Source: Thermoplasmata archaeon
Lineage (GTDB): Archaea > Thermoplasmatota > Thermoplasmata > Thermoplasmatales > Thermoplasmataceae
Length of the DNA: 24,826 bases
Assembly (NCBI GenBank): GCA_021799755.1
Contig: JAJYZU010000003.1
Span: 1 to 24,826, forward strand
Reading direction: 5' to 3'
Shown here: piece after piece, positions 1 to 6,845 of the stretch
Layout of the letters: every line of letters starts with the position of its first letter
Position numbering within the stretch: position 1 is the first letter of the stretch
Made by a program: the position numbers and the translations under genes
The notes under the pieces: model-generated
Seen by the model: the letters and a program-made list of their open reading frames with translations, nothing else
Databases searched by the model: none
Told to the model about the DNA's origin: nothing

Positions 1-356
1 AGATTATTTCTGTAAAGAGGAGAATATCCTATAAGGAATTGACAAGCGCTGCAGTCAATGAATTGCCCTTTGTCCTTGAATCCATAGTCAACCAGAAAGA
101 GGAGAGATTCATCAAGTTTTTCAATGAGGCTGAATCTATAAACACTAGAATGCATTCTCTTGAGCTTCTTCCCGGACTCGGAAACAAGACAATGTGGACC
201 ATAATAGAAGAGAGAAAGAAAAAAAGGTTCGATTCTTTCAATGATCTGACAACCAGGGTGAAGACCATACATAACCCACAGAAAATGATAGCCGGAAGGA
301 TTGTGGATGAGCTTCAGGATAGGTTTGAGAAACATCGCATATTTGTAGCAAGATGA
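1..356 (+). CDS. DUF655 family protein, C-terminal part (5' truncated by window edge)
   Basis: The frame is open from the first full codon at position 3, so the gene begins outside the window. A TTG at 39 could be mistaken for a start, but the residues before it (RRISYKEL) continue the DUF655 pattern. The visible part carries the family's FFN.A and RMHSLELLPGLGNK segments. The LELLPGLG stretch resembles a helix-hairpin-helix turn, which suggests nucleic-acid binding. DUF655 is an archaeal family usually encoded next to ksgA in a ribosome and transcription-linked operon (L21e, RpoF, DUF655, KsgA). Here its TGA overlaps the ksgA ATG (ATGA), so the two are probably co-translated. No biochemical function can be assigned. 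Confidence 0.85.
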   Translation, partial: IISVKRRISYKELTSAAVNELPFVLESIVNQKEERFIKFFNEAESINTRMHSLELLPGLGNKTMWTIIEERKKKRFDSFNDLTTRVKTIHNPQKMIAGRIVDELQDRFEKHRIFVAR

Positions 357-1087
357 AATCTTCCAGGGTTCCCAGCAGGAAATACGGCCAGGTGTTCCTC
401 AAGAGTATGGATATTGCCAAGTTTGAGGTTGAAAGCCTTTATCCGGCACCTGGCGAAAGCGTTCTGGAAATAGGGTCCGGTCCCGGCATCATCACCTCTG
501 AACTCGTAAACACATTTCCCAGCGTTACAGCACTCGAACCCGATCATGTTCTGTATGGAAACCTTACGGACAGATTCAGCTCCCAGATTGAGGCAGGACA
601 CGTCAAAATCCTGAAAGAGAGTTTCCTGGATTTTCCAGCTGGAAATTATGACAAGATTATAGGCAACATACCCTATCATATTTCATCCCCGATTATCTTT
701 CACCTGAGGGATTTCCGTTTCAAGCGTTGCATACTCATGGTTCAGGAAGAGTTTGCAAACAGACTCGTAGCTAATCCAGGAGAGAGCGAGTATTCAAGGC
801 TCAGCGTCAACGCTTCCCTAAACTTCAGGATTAAAAAGCTCAAGTCTGTGCCAAGATCCCTATTCATTCCTGCTCCGAAAGTGGATTCAACGATAGTGTC
901 GCTTGAGATGAAAACAGAGTTTTACGATCTGGACTTATTGAGTTTCGATAAATTGCTCGTTAAACTGTTCTCAAATAGGAGAAAGATGGTGAGAAGCATT
1001 CTGGACTCGTATCCCGTTGATCTTGCAGAGAGACGGCCAGATACACTTACCACGGAAGAAATAATAAAAATTTTTAAAATGGTGTAG
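353..1087 (+). CDS. ksgA: 16S rRNA dimethyladenosine transferase (KsgA/Dim1)
   Basis: This is a 244-residue SAM-dependent methyltransferase expected to dimethylate two adjacent adenines in the helix 45 loop of 16S rRNA during small-subunit maturation. Visible motifs are the glycine-rich SAM loop (LEIGSGPG, residues 38-45), an acidic strand end (LEPDH, 61-65), the catalytic NIPY motif at 105-108, and the family-typical FIPAPKVDS near 171-179. It is slightly shorter than bacterial KsgA, with a short C-terminal domain, as in other archaea. The ATG overlaps the upstream DUF655 stop as ATGA and no separate promoter is visible, so expression probably follows the upstream operon. The convergent SPFH gene ends 10 bp downstream. 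Confidence 0.95.
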   Translation: MKSSRVPSRKYGQVFLKSMDIAKFEVESLYPAPGESVLEIGSGPGIITSELVNTFPSVTALEPDHVLYGNLTDRFSSQIEAGHVKILKESFLDFPAGNYDKIIGNIPYHISSPIIFHLRDFRFKRCILMVQEEFANRLVANPGESEYSRLSVNASLNFRIKKLKSVPRSLFIPAPKVDSTIVSLEMKTEFYDLDLLSFDKLLVKLFSNRRKMVRSILDSYPVDLAERRPDTLTTEEIIKIFKMV

Positions 1088-1097
1088 GGTTAGAATA

Positions 1098-1934
1098 TTA
1101 CTGGGTCTTGTTATCAGAATCCTGGTTTCCCTTTGTCTTGTTAACAATATCAGAAAGACCCATAACGCTGATTGGGTTTGAGGTGAGGCCACCGGCAACT
1201 GGAGTGTTGAACGGTACCATCATTAGTGTGCCCTTCCCTTCCAATCCTATTTCATAAAGAATGTTCAGCCACCGGAGCTGGAAAGCCGTGGGGTTTGAAC
1301 TGTATTGAGCAGCAGCTTCGACCATCTTCTGCGCTGCCTCAACCTCAGCCACTGCTAATGTTACCCTTGATCTTCTCTCCCTTTCGGCCGAAGCCTGTCT
1401 TGACATGGCTTCCTGAAGTGCCTGCGGAACAATCACATCCCTGATCTCTACAGAAGAAACCTTAACTCCCCAGTGCTCAGTTTTCTCATCTATTATCTCC
1501 CTTGCAGATTCACCAAGTTTTTCCCTCTCTGACAGGACTTCATCGAAAGATGATTTTCCGAGAACCTCTCTTAGTGTAGTCTGGGCAGACAGGTTCGTGG
1601 CAGTCGCGTAATTTTCAACGTTCAATATCGCTTTTTCAGGATCGATTATCTGAAAATACATAACTGCATCAACATTCAGAGGCACGTTATCCTTTGAGTA
1701 AGTCGATTCTGTCTTGAAGGCAACCGCCTGTATCCTAGTGGAAAGAACCGCTGTTATCTTACTTATAATTGGGGTAACGTATATCAGTCCCGGACCCTTC
1801 ATTCCACTGTACCTACCAAGTGTAAGTACAGGAGCTCTTTCCCATTCTTTCAGAATGTGTATTCCAGATAGCAGTATAATTATAATAATTATAGCTATAA
1901 ATATCAAAAAGATATCCAATCCACTTATCGCCAT
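1098..1934 (-). CDS. SPFH/Band 7 (stomatin/slipin-like) membrane protein
   Basis: The product is a 278-residue prohibitin/stomatin-type protein. A very hydrophobic helix (about residues 7-25, with a run of isoleucines) is followed by the SPFH domain, with the PGL.YV.P segment, repeated beta-strand features and RDV.VPQ.LQEAMSRQASAERERR, the hallmark start of the stomatin coiled coil. Family members oligomerise on membranes and scaffold or protect membrane proteins; many are paired with an NfeD protease partner, which is absent here. An in-frame ATG at 1967 lies upstream, but it falls beside the TATA-like box at 1955-1965. The ATG at 1934 sits about 26 bp from that box, so it is preferred and would give a leaderless mRNA. 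Confidence 0.9.
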   Translation of the reverse strand: MAISGLDIFLIFIAIIIIIILLSGIHILKEWERAPVLTLGRYSGMKGPGLIYVTPIISKITAVLSTRIQAVAFKTESTYSKDNVPLNVDAVMYFQIIDPEKAILNVENYATATNLSAQTTLREVLGKSSFDEVLSEREKLGESAREIIDEKTEHWGVKVSSVEIRDVIVPQALQEAMSRQASAERERRSRVTLAVAEVEAAQKMVEAAAQYSSNPTAFQLRWLNILYEIGLEGKGTLMMVPFNTPVAGGLTSNPISVMGLSDIVNKTKGNQDSDNKTQ

Positions 1935-1954
1935 GATGTTAGATAAATGAAAAA

Positions 1955-1965
1955 GATATATAACC
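1955..1965 (-). promoter_or_regulatory. TATA-like promoter box for the SPFH gene
   Basis: On the minus strand this reads GGTTATATATC, centred about 26 bp upstream of the ATG at 1934. That is the archaeal distance from TATA box to transcription start, so the mRNA would begin at or next to the start codon. Confidence 0.6.
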
Positions 1966-2130
1966 ATTTGCTACTTCGTGTATAACTGGCTTCTTGATAC
2001 TATGGCTCGCGCAGTAATTACCAGGATCAAACATGTCAGGCAGGAGTATTATGACTTGGATCGAATATTTCTTTAATTGGGAGTATCAGAAATAATTTAA
2101 CCGGTATTGCGTTCTCCTGATGGATACCGT

Positions 2131-2775
2131 ATGCAATTCAAAGCTAAACTTGTTTCGTGGAATGAAATTGAAACCTGGTGCGACAGCATAAGGGAGAAAG
2201 TATCGCTTTCATTTAAGCCGGACGCGATAGTTGGAATATCACGCGGTGGATTGGTCCCTGGAAGGATCCTGTCTGACATGATGTGGATAAAGGACCTCCA
2301 GAGTGTAAAGACAGAACACTGGGGACTTACCGCTGCTGTCGATGGGAAAGCTTCCATAAAAAACCGATCTGTACTGTTCCTTGAAAAAAAGCGGGTGCTG
2401 CTTGTTGATGACATAACAGATACCGGTGAAAGCATGACGCTCGCTAAGGAATATATTTCAGAATTCTCACCCATAGAGGTAAGGACGGCAGCTTTACTTC
2501 ACATAAACCGATCAAAATTCGTCCCAGATTTTTATGCTGAGGAGATTGATAACAGTAACTGGACATGGTTCATATTCCCCTGGAATATCCACGAGGACCT
2601 GGATAATCTTTCAGGAAGGACCATGGTTTCTCCCATGACTACTGGCGAACTGAAAGCTGCACTAAAAAATGATTACGACCTTGATATTGCTAACAATGTA
2701 CTCGAACATGTCCTTACGGTAATGGAGAGAACCGGTAGAATTTCGAAATCTGGAACCAGGTGGAAAAAGAGCTGA
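2131..2775 (+). CDS. Phosphoribosyltransferase (PRTase type I, COG2236-like)
   Basis: The product is 214 residues. It carries the PRPP-binding signature VLLVDDITDTGES at about 89-101, and an N-terminal loop VGISRGGLVPGR (about 34-45) typical of purine-type phosphoribosyltransferases. The C-terminal third (from about residue 150) has a helical segment ending MTTGELKAAL..., unlike E. coli Gpt or Hpt, and is typical of archaeal COG2236 proteins. The likely role is purine base salvage (hypoxanthine, guanine or xanthine), but the substrate cannot be read from the sequence. A TTG at 2107 would add eight residues; the ATG at 2131 is preferred because an AT-rich box (around 2095-2101) lies about 33 bp upstream. 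It is divergent from the SPFH gene and convergent with carbamate kinase. Confidence 0.85.
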   Translation: MQFKAKLVSWNEIETWCDSIREKVSLSFKPDAIVGISRGGLVPGRILSDMMWIKDLQSVKTEHWGLTAAVDGKASIKNRSVLFLEKKRVLLVDDITDTGESMTLAKEYISEFSPIEVRTAALLHINRSKFVPDFYAEEIDNSNWTWFIFPWNIHEDLDNLSGRTMVSPMTTGELKAALKNDYDLDIANNVLEHVLTVMERTGRISKSGTRWKKS

Positions 2776-2783
2776 AAGTGGCC

Positions 2784-3716
2784 TCATGGCCTGATTATTG
2801 TTCCAGCCTTTCCCGCGAGAGCCGCCTTTGCATTATCCAGTGACGTTATTATGGCCTCTTTTCCTCCTGACCGTATGAACCTGATTGCTGCTGTAATCTT
2901 TGGACCCATGCTTCCCTTTGCAAATGCACCACTTTCAGAGTAAGCCGTTATTTTGTCCAGGTTAACAATGCCTATTGCTTCCTGTTCCGGCTTTCCATAA
3001 GCCAGAAAGGCATTTTCCACATCCGTGAGAATTACAAGCCTTCTAGCACTGATTGAGTTGGCAAGAACTGAAGATGCCAGATCCTTGTCTATGACTGCAT
3101 CAACCCCTTCGTAGAATCCATTGGATTTCACCACTGGAATTCCTCCGCCCCCACTGCACACAGGCAGGAACCCGTTCGAAAGAAGTGACAGAATTTGTTT
3201 TCTCTCCAGAATTTCAATCGGGTCAGGTGATGGAACAAGTCTCCTCCATCCTCGACCTGAGTCCTCCTTCATGGACCATTTTTTTTCCTTCATGTTTTTA
3301 GCAGCTTCCTCTTCCGTATAGAAAGGGCCGATTGGCTTGGATGGGTTTGTGAAAGAAGGATCGTTTTTGTCGACCAGTGTCCTGGTCATAAGCACTGAAA
3401 TGTCCCGCGAAAGCCCGAATTCATACTTTGCCCTCTCGTACGCAAATGAAAGGGCAAGACCTATCAGACCCTGCGACATTGCACCGCATGAATATAACGG
3501 CATAGGTTGCGTAACATTCCTTGAGAACTCATTCTGAAGGAGAATGTTTCCAACTTGAGGGCCATTTCCGTGGGAAATTACTACCTCATATTCAGCCAAG
3601 GCAGATCCAAGGCTGGAGAATGCTTCATACGCTCTTGCAGACTGTGTTTCGAAGTCTCCGCTATCGCCTTTCCTCAAAAGGGCGTTTCCTCCGAATGCTA
3701 TTACTATTCTTTCCAT
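2784..3716 (-). CDS. arcC: Carbamate kinase
   Basis: This 310-residue amino-acid-kinase-fold enzyme is expected to interconvert ATP plus carbamate with ADP plus carbamoyl phosphate. Diagnostic segments are IVIAFGGNALL at the N-terminus (GGN, residues 9-11), SHGNGPQVGN (48-57), the carbamate-kinase subdomain with KPIGPFY, and GGGGIPVV in the middle. Length matches the family (about 310 residues). No arginine deiminase or ornithine carbamoyltransferase gene lies nearby, so whether it makes ATP from carbamoyl phosphate or supplies carbamoyl phosphate is open. It diverges from the MqnD-like gene, and the two starts share an intergenic AT-rich box at 3750-3756. Confidence 0.93.
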   Translation of the reverse strand: MERIVIAFGGNALLRKGDSGDFETQSARAYEAFSSLGSALAEYEVVISHGNGPQVGNILLQNEFSRNVTQPMPLYSCGAMSQGLIGLALSFAYERAKYEFGLSRDISVLMTRTLVDKNDPSFTNPSKPIGPFYTEEEAAKNMKEKKWSMKEDSGRGWRRLVPSPDPIEILERKQILSLLSNGFLPVCSGGGGIPVVKSNGFYEGVDAVIDKDLASSVLANSISARRLVILTDVENAFLAYGKPEQEAIGIVNLDKITAYSESGAFAKGSMGPKITAAIRFIRSGGKEAIITSLDNAKAALAGKAGTIIRP

Positions 3717-3749
3717 GATAACCCCGGAAAGAACTACATCGTCCGCAAG

Positions 3750-3756
3750 TATTTAA
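3750..3756. promoter_or_regulatory. Shared AT-rich box between divergent arcC and mqnD-like genes
   Basis: The sequence TATTTAA reads as TTAAATA on the other strand. It is the only clear TATA-like element between the two divergent genes. A start 26 bp away in each direction would give short leaders of about 10 nt for carbamate kinase and 27-45 nt for the MqnD-like gene. Confidence 0.4.
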
Positions 3757-3824
3757 CCTTGAATTCTGTACAAATAAGCAAAGATCAAACTGAAAACATA
3801 TCTACAATGCTGACATTACCAGAC

Positions 3825-4643
3825 ATGAAGATTGTAATTGCACATACACCTGACCCGGATGACTCGTTCATGTTCTACGGAATGTTTGAACATAAGATAA
3901 AAACGCACTATGAATATGAACAGGTTGTCAAGGACATTGAGACCTTGAATAAGGAATCCGTGAGAGAACTCTATGATGTTACCGCCATATCCGCCAATGG
4001 ATATGCTGCCGTATCAGACAAATATTATCTCACTACCTCCGGGGCCAGCTTCGGACTGAATTACGGACCAATAGTCGTGGCGAAGGATAAGATTGACCTC
4101 AAAAATGCAAAAATAGCTACCCCGGGCTTCTTAACTTCATCACACCTGCTTTACAGAATGTTTGCCCCTGAACCCGCCAATGGTTTTGTGGAGACAAGAT
4201 TCGACCAGATACCTGAGGCTGTCCTCACTGGAAAGGTGGATGCTGGAATACTGATCCACGATGAGCAGCTAACGTATCAGAAGAGAGGACTTGTAAAGGT
4301 CTTTGATGTGTACGATGCGTGGAAGAAATTTGCCGGCGCGCTTCCAGTACCTTTGGGTTTCAACGCAATCAAGAAATCACTTGGAAAGGAAGTTGCGATG
4401 AATTACAAAGAGGATTTTGAGAACTCTATAAAATACGCAATGCAGAACGAGGATGACGCCGTGAAATATTCACTCAAATATGCAAGATACGCAGACATGG
4501 AACTCGAAAGAAAGTTCATAAGAATGTACGTAAACGACCTGTCCATTGACTTTGGAAAAGAGGGACGGGAAGCTCTTTCCAAATATTACAACCGGGCAAC
4601 TGAAATGCATCTCCTGGCAAAGGTGAATCTGGAAATCATCTGA
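3825..4643 (+). CDS. mqnD: MqnA/MqnD-family protein (1,4-dihydroxy-6-naphthoate synthase-like)
   Basis: The product is 272 residues with a periplasmic-binding-protein-like fold but no signal peptide. The N-terminal AHTPDPDDSFMFY corresponds to the S.CPND.F.FY motif of MqnD (COG2107). The segment ILIHDEQLTYQKRGL followed by LPVPLG matches the MqnD core, and the candidate catalytic histidine falls at residue 145. MqnD acts late in the futalosine pathway of menaquinone synthesis, which would fit menaquinone-using Thermoplasmatales. No other mqn gene is in the window, so an unlinked pathway or a diverged function both remain possible. An in-frame ATG at 3807 would add six residues; 3825 is chosen because it matches the usual family N-terminus. 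Neither start has a Shine-Dalgarno sequence. Confidence 0.75.
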   Translation: MKIVIAHTPDPDDSFMFYGMFEHKIKTHYEYEQVVKDIETLNKESVRELYDVTAISANGYAAVSDKYYLTTSGASFGLNYGPIVVAKDKIDLKNAKIATPGFLTSSHLLYRMFAPEPANGFVETRFDQIPEAVLTGKVDAGILIHDEQLTYQKRGLVKVFDVYDAWKKFAGALPVPLGFNAIKKSLGKEVAMNYKEDFENSIKYAMQNEDDAVKYSLKYARYADMELERKFIRMYVNDLSIDFGKEGREALSKYYNRATEMHLLAKVNLEII

Positions 4644-4681
4644 TCGCCAGGATGTATTGTATTTGGCCTACACGCTTTCCA

Positions 4682-5593
4682 TTACGGAAAATCTCCAACG
4701 TCGAGCAGGGAAATTCTCCAGTCCTTGAACTGTTCCCTTGCATCGGAGATTATTTTCAGGTAATTCCTCAGGTAACTTCTTGGGAAAATAGAATTTGAAA
4801 AAAGCGTATTGCCTTTCGCAGATTGAATACGGCTGAAGGAACTGATTGCATCGTTGTTGGTTTTCCTGGAATAAAAATCGACGAATTCGTTCTCAGTGGT
4901 TGCTTCGTATATGCCTTCATCCGGTGAAATTGCTGTCACCTTCCGATCCATTTTCTCTGAAGTGGATCCAGTTTTATATATAGCGTGTATCATTCCGTCA
5001 GTAGAAATGAATTTAACTTCCCGGATCCAATCAGTTCCAAGCGGATTTTCCTCCACGGGTCCGGTTTCGTGTACATTAACTGTGCTTATCTGTGAGAGTG
5101 GAACGTAGGTTGCTGCATTCTTCAGTATCTGAAACAAACTGGGAGAGGGGCCCAGTCTCTGTATGTGAAAATTTGGAAATATTGATACGTAGTGCCCCAG
5201 AACTGTAGATAAAGGCTCGTTGAAATTAGAATGAAACCTGAAGTGCAGGTGCAGGTCCCCCTGATCCAGATAAATACCGTCTATAGAGAATGAGGGAATC
5301 CGAGATAATTCCTGGATTACTGAAAGTTCATCATATTCGTCAGTTTTGCTCGAGACCACCCAGTTTCCATAAACTTCCTTTGCATCGAGGGAATCGAGGA
5401 AAATTTTCACCTCCCTGTATTTTTCCGCTCCTCTTTGGATATAGAATAAAACCTCTATTTTATCATGATCGAGCAACACAATTGAAGGAGCGCGGATTCC
5501 GAACTTCCTTGAAATCTCAAATATTTGATAATCATTTGTAAATGATAGAGAACATTGCCTATCAAGCAATCTGTCGACTTCATTGACAAGCAT
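4682..5593 (-). CDS. Hypothetical protein, unrecognised, 303 residues
   Basis: I do not recognise this soluble protein. It has no signal peptide or membrane helix. The middle alternates beta-like hydrophobic strands, including IDGIYLDQGDLHLHFRFHSN (about residues 123-142), followed by a SPSLFQILKNAATYVPLSQIS segment. This architecture loosely recalls the sensor halves of archaeal bacterio-opsin-activator-like regulators, but no C-terminal helix-turn-helix is visible, so I do not assign that function. The codon pattern and length support a real gene. It is convergent with the MqnD-like gene (38 bp gap) and divergent from the membrane winged-helix gene. An AT-rich box (ACTTAATTAG on the minus strand, around 5612-5621) lies at near-leaderless distance from its ATG. 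Confidence 0.75.
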   Translation of the reverse strand: MLVNEVDRLLDRQCSLSFTNDYQIFEISRKFGIRAPSIVLLDHDKIEVLFYIQRGAEKYREVKIFLDSLDAKEVYGNWVVSSKTDEYDELSVIQELSRIPSFSIDGIYLDQGDLHLHFRFHSNFNEPLSTVLGHYVSIFPNFHIQRLGPSPSLFQILKNAATYVPLSQISTVNVHETGPVEENPLGTDWIREVKFISTDGMIHAIYKTGSTSEKMDRKVTAISPDEGIYEATTENEFVDFYSRKTNNDAISSFSRIQSAKGNTLFSNSIFPRSYLRNYLKIISDAREQFKDWRISLLDVGDFP

Positions 5594-5762
5594 GAATTAT
5601 TAAAACGTGAACCCTAATTAAGTTTCCCGTACGTAATTTATGCTTAAGGAACGTTTTCATTTCTTCCTTCTGTATATTTTTTGCCTAAAAATGCGATGAT
5701 ACTGACAGGAATCAAATAACGCCAAGTCTAATGAGCTTGATAGTCATGACATTTGTCAACAG

Positions 5763-6287
5763 ATGAAGAAAGAAGGGAATAGGCAGCCGGATAATGGCTC
5801 GGCCATGTTGCTGTTTGCTGTTTTTTTTATATTTGCTGTCGTATCTATCGCTATATCATCCTCAATAGTTATTTCGAGCATTGGTCTGGGACTAAAGATT
5901 GGGCTCATTGAGGAGACTTTCTATATTATTGTTATTTCGGCGGACATCTTGATAATGACTTACTCGGCAGTGAGAATGTTAAACAGTTACAGGAACGTCA
6001 TGAGACTGCTTGCTGAGATCAGTACGGAAAATTACGGAACACCTGCCTCCTCTTCAATAGCTACAAAACCTGAACCTGCACTGAGCAGGAGTGAGGAACT
6101 TGTAGTCGGAATCATATCACGAAACGGCGGTAAAATGCTCCAAAACGCACTCGTCCTGGATTCTGGTCTCTCGCCTGCCACAGTGACCCGTGTTCTGACT
6201 TCACTTGAAGAAAAAGGCGTGGTTGAGAGAACAAGGCACGGAATGACAAACGCTGTTGACCTGAAGAACTATCGCGCTCGTCCCTAG
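5763..6287 (+). CDS. Membrane-anchored winged-helix protein (predicted transcription regulator)
   Basis: The product is 174 residues. Two hydrophobic segments (about residues 14-45 and 54-75) form a membrane hairpin. They are followed by a polar linker rich in Ser, Thr and Pro, then a C-terminal winged helix-turn-helix (about 110-170): IISRNGGKMLQNALVLDSGL, then SPATVTRVLTSLEEKGVVER, then a charged wing. This resembles COG2512-type membrane-associated archaeal regulators with MarR/ArsR-like DNA-binding domains. It probably couples a membrane signal to transcription, but the signal and targets are unknown. No Shine-Dalgarno and no well-placed TATA box precede the ATG, so its promoter is unclear. 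An 8-bp palindrome, GTCATGAC, lies at 5743-5750 just upstream and could be an autoregulatory site. Confidence 0.8.
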   Translation: MKKEGNRQPDNGSAMLLFAVFFIFAVVSIAISSSIVISSIGLGLKIGLIEETFYIIVISADILIMTYSAVRMLNSYRNVMRLLAEISTENYGTPASSSIATKPEPALSRSEELVVGIISRNGGKMLQNALVLDSGLSPATVTRVLTSLEEKGVVERTRHGMTNAVDLKNYRARP

Positions 6288-6402
6288 GTAGGTACACATA
6301 AGATTCCGAGGAGTGAAACATTTATCGTATAATCTGATATTTCACCTCTTCTGAAATACATTTCAATAAATGATTAAATGCTTTTTCAGCATTTGTATAA
6401 TT

Positions 6403-6753
6403 ATGAGAATGAATTTAAGCAGAATTCTTTGGATAGTTATTGCATTCATAGCAGTAATGGCGGCCCTGAGCATTGTTTCGATTTTCTTCTTTGGAAAGAC
6501 GCCTTATACAGGAGGATACGGATTCATGGATAACTTCCCTGCCTACGGTATGTTTGTATTCATGCCCATAATGGCAGCAATGTCAATTCTTGTGATATTC
6601 CTGATTCTGTATTTTGTTTTGGGATTCTTCGGTCACGTCGATCAACGGATTCGCGGTGATTCTGAAGCCATTGAGATACTTAAGCAAAGATATGCAAAGG
6701 GAGAGATAAGTGAGGAAGAATACAGGAAGAAACTGTCTGAAATACGGGACTGA
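6403..6753 (+). CDS. Two-helix membrane protein with C-terminal SHOCT domain
   Basis: The product is 116 residues. Two hydrophobic helices (about residues 6-30 and 48-78) flank a short Gly/Tyr/Pro-rich loop. The last 30 residues (AIEILKQRYAKGEISEEEYR) are a clear SHOCT domain, a short C-terminal module found on many small membrane proteins and thought to mediate oligomerisation. The specific function is unknown. The open frame extends up to an ATG at 6370, but that codon lies beside the AT-rich box (TTAAAT, 6374-6379). The ATG at 6403 sits 26 bp from that box and is the better, leaderless start. It follows the membrane winged-helix gene in the same direction after a gap of about 115 bp, so it probably has its own promoter. 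Confidence 0.8.
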   Translation: MRMNLSRILWIVIAFIAVMAALSIVSIFFFGKTPYTGGYGFMDNFPAYGMFVFMPIMAAMSILVIFLILYFVLGFFGHVDQRIRGDSEAIEILKQRYAKGEISEEEYRKKLSEIRD

Positions 6754-6798
6754 TACCAAATCAGCCCGAAATATAACCCTCTACAGCCCTTTGCGATT

Positions 6799-6813
6799 AT
6801 GATACGTGATCAT
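6799..6813. promoter_or_regulatory. Palindrome upstream of the aldehyde dehydrogenase-like gene's TATA box
   Basis: ATGAT and ATCAT arms with a 5-bp spacer lie immediately upstream of the TATA-like TTATTTTTAT (6816-6825). The arms are short, so chance is possible, but the position is where an archaeal regulator could contact or block promoter recognition. Confidence 0.25.
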
Positions 6814-6815
6814 CA

Positions 6816-6825
6816 TTATTTTTAT
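6816..6825 (+). promoter_or_regulatory. TATA-like box for the aldehyde dehydrogenase-like gene
   Basis: The box TTATTTTTAT is identical to the one upstream of the purA leader. Its centre lies 26 bp from the ATG at 6846, supporting that start and a leaderless mRNA. Confidence 0.5.
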
Positions 6826-6845
6826 CCCCGCTTGGAATGAAGATC

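Noticed and set aside
2002..2076. 24-codon ORF (starting MARAVITRIKHVRQ) between the SPFH and phosphoribosyltransferase genes.
   Set aside because: It has no Shine-Dalgarno and no TATA box at leaderless distance; the nearby TATAAC would start transcription inside it. Without conservation data it cannot be supported.
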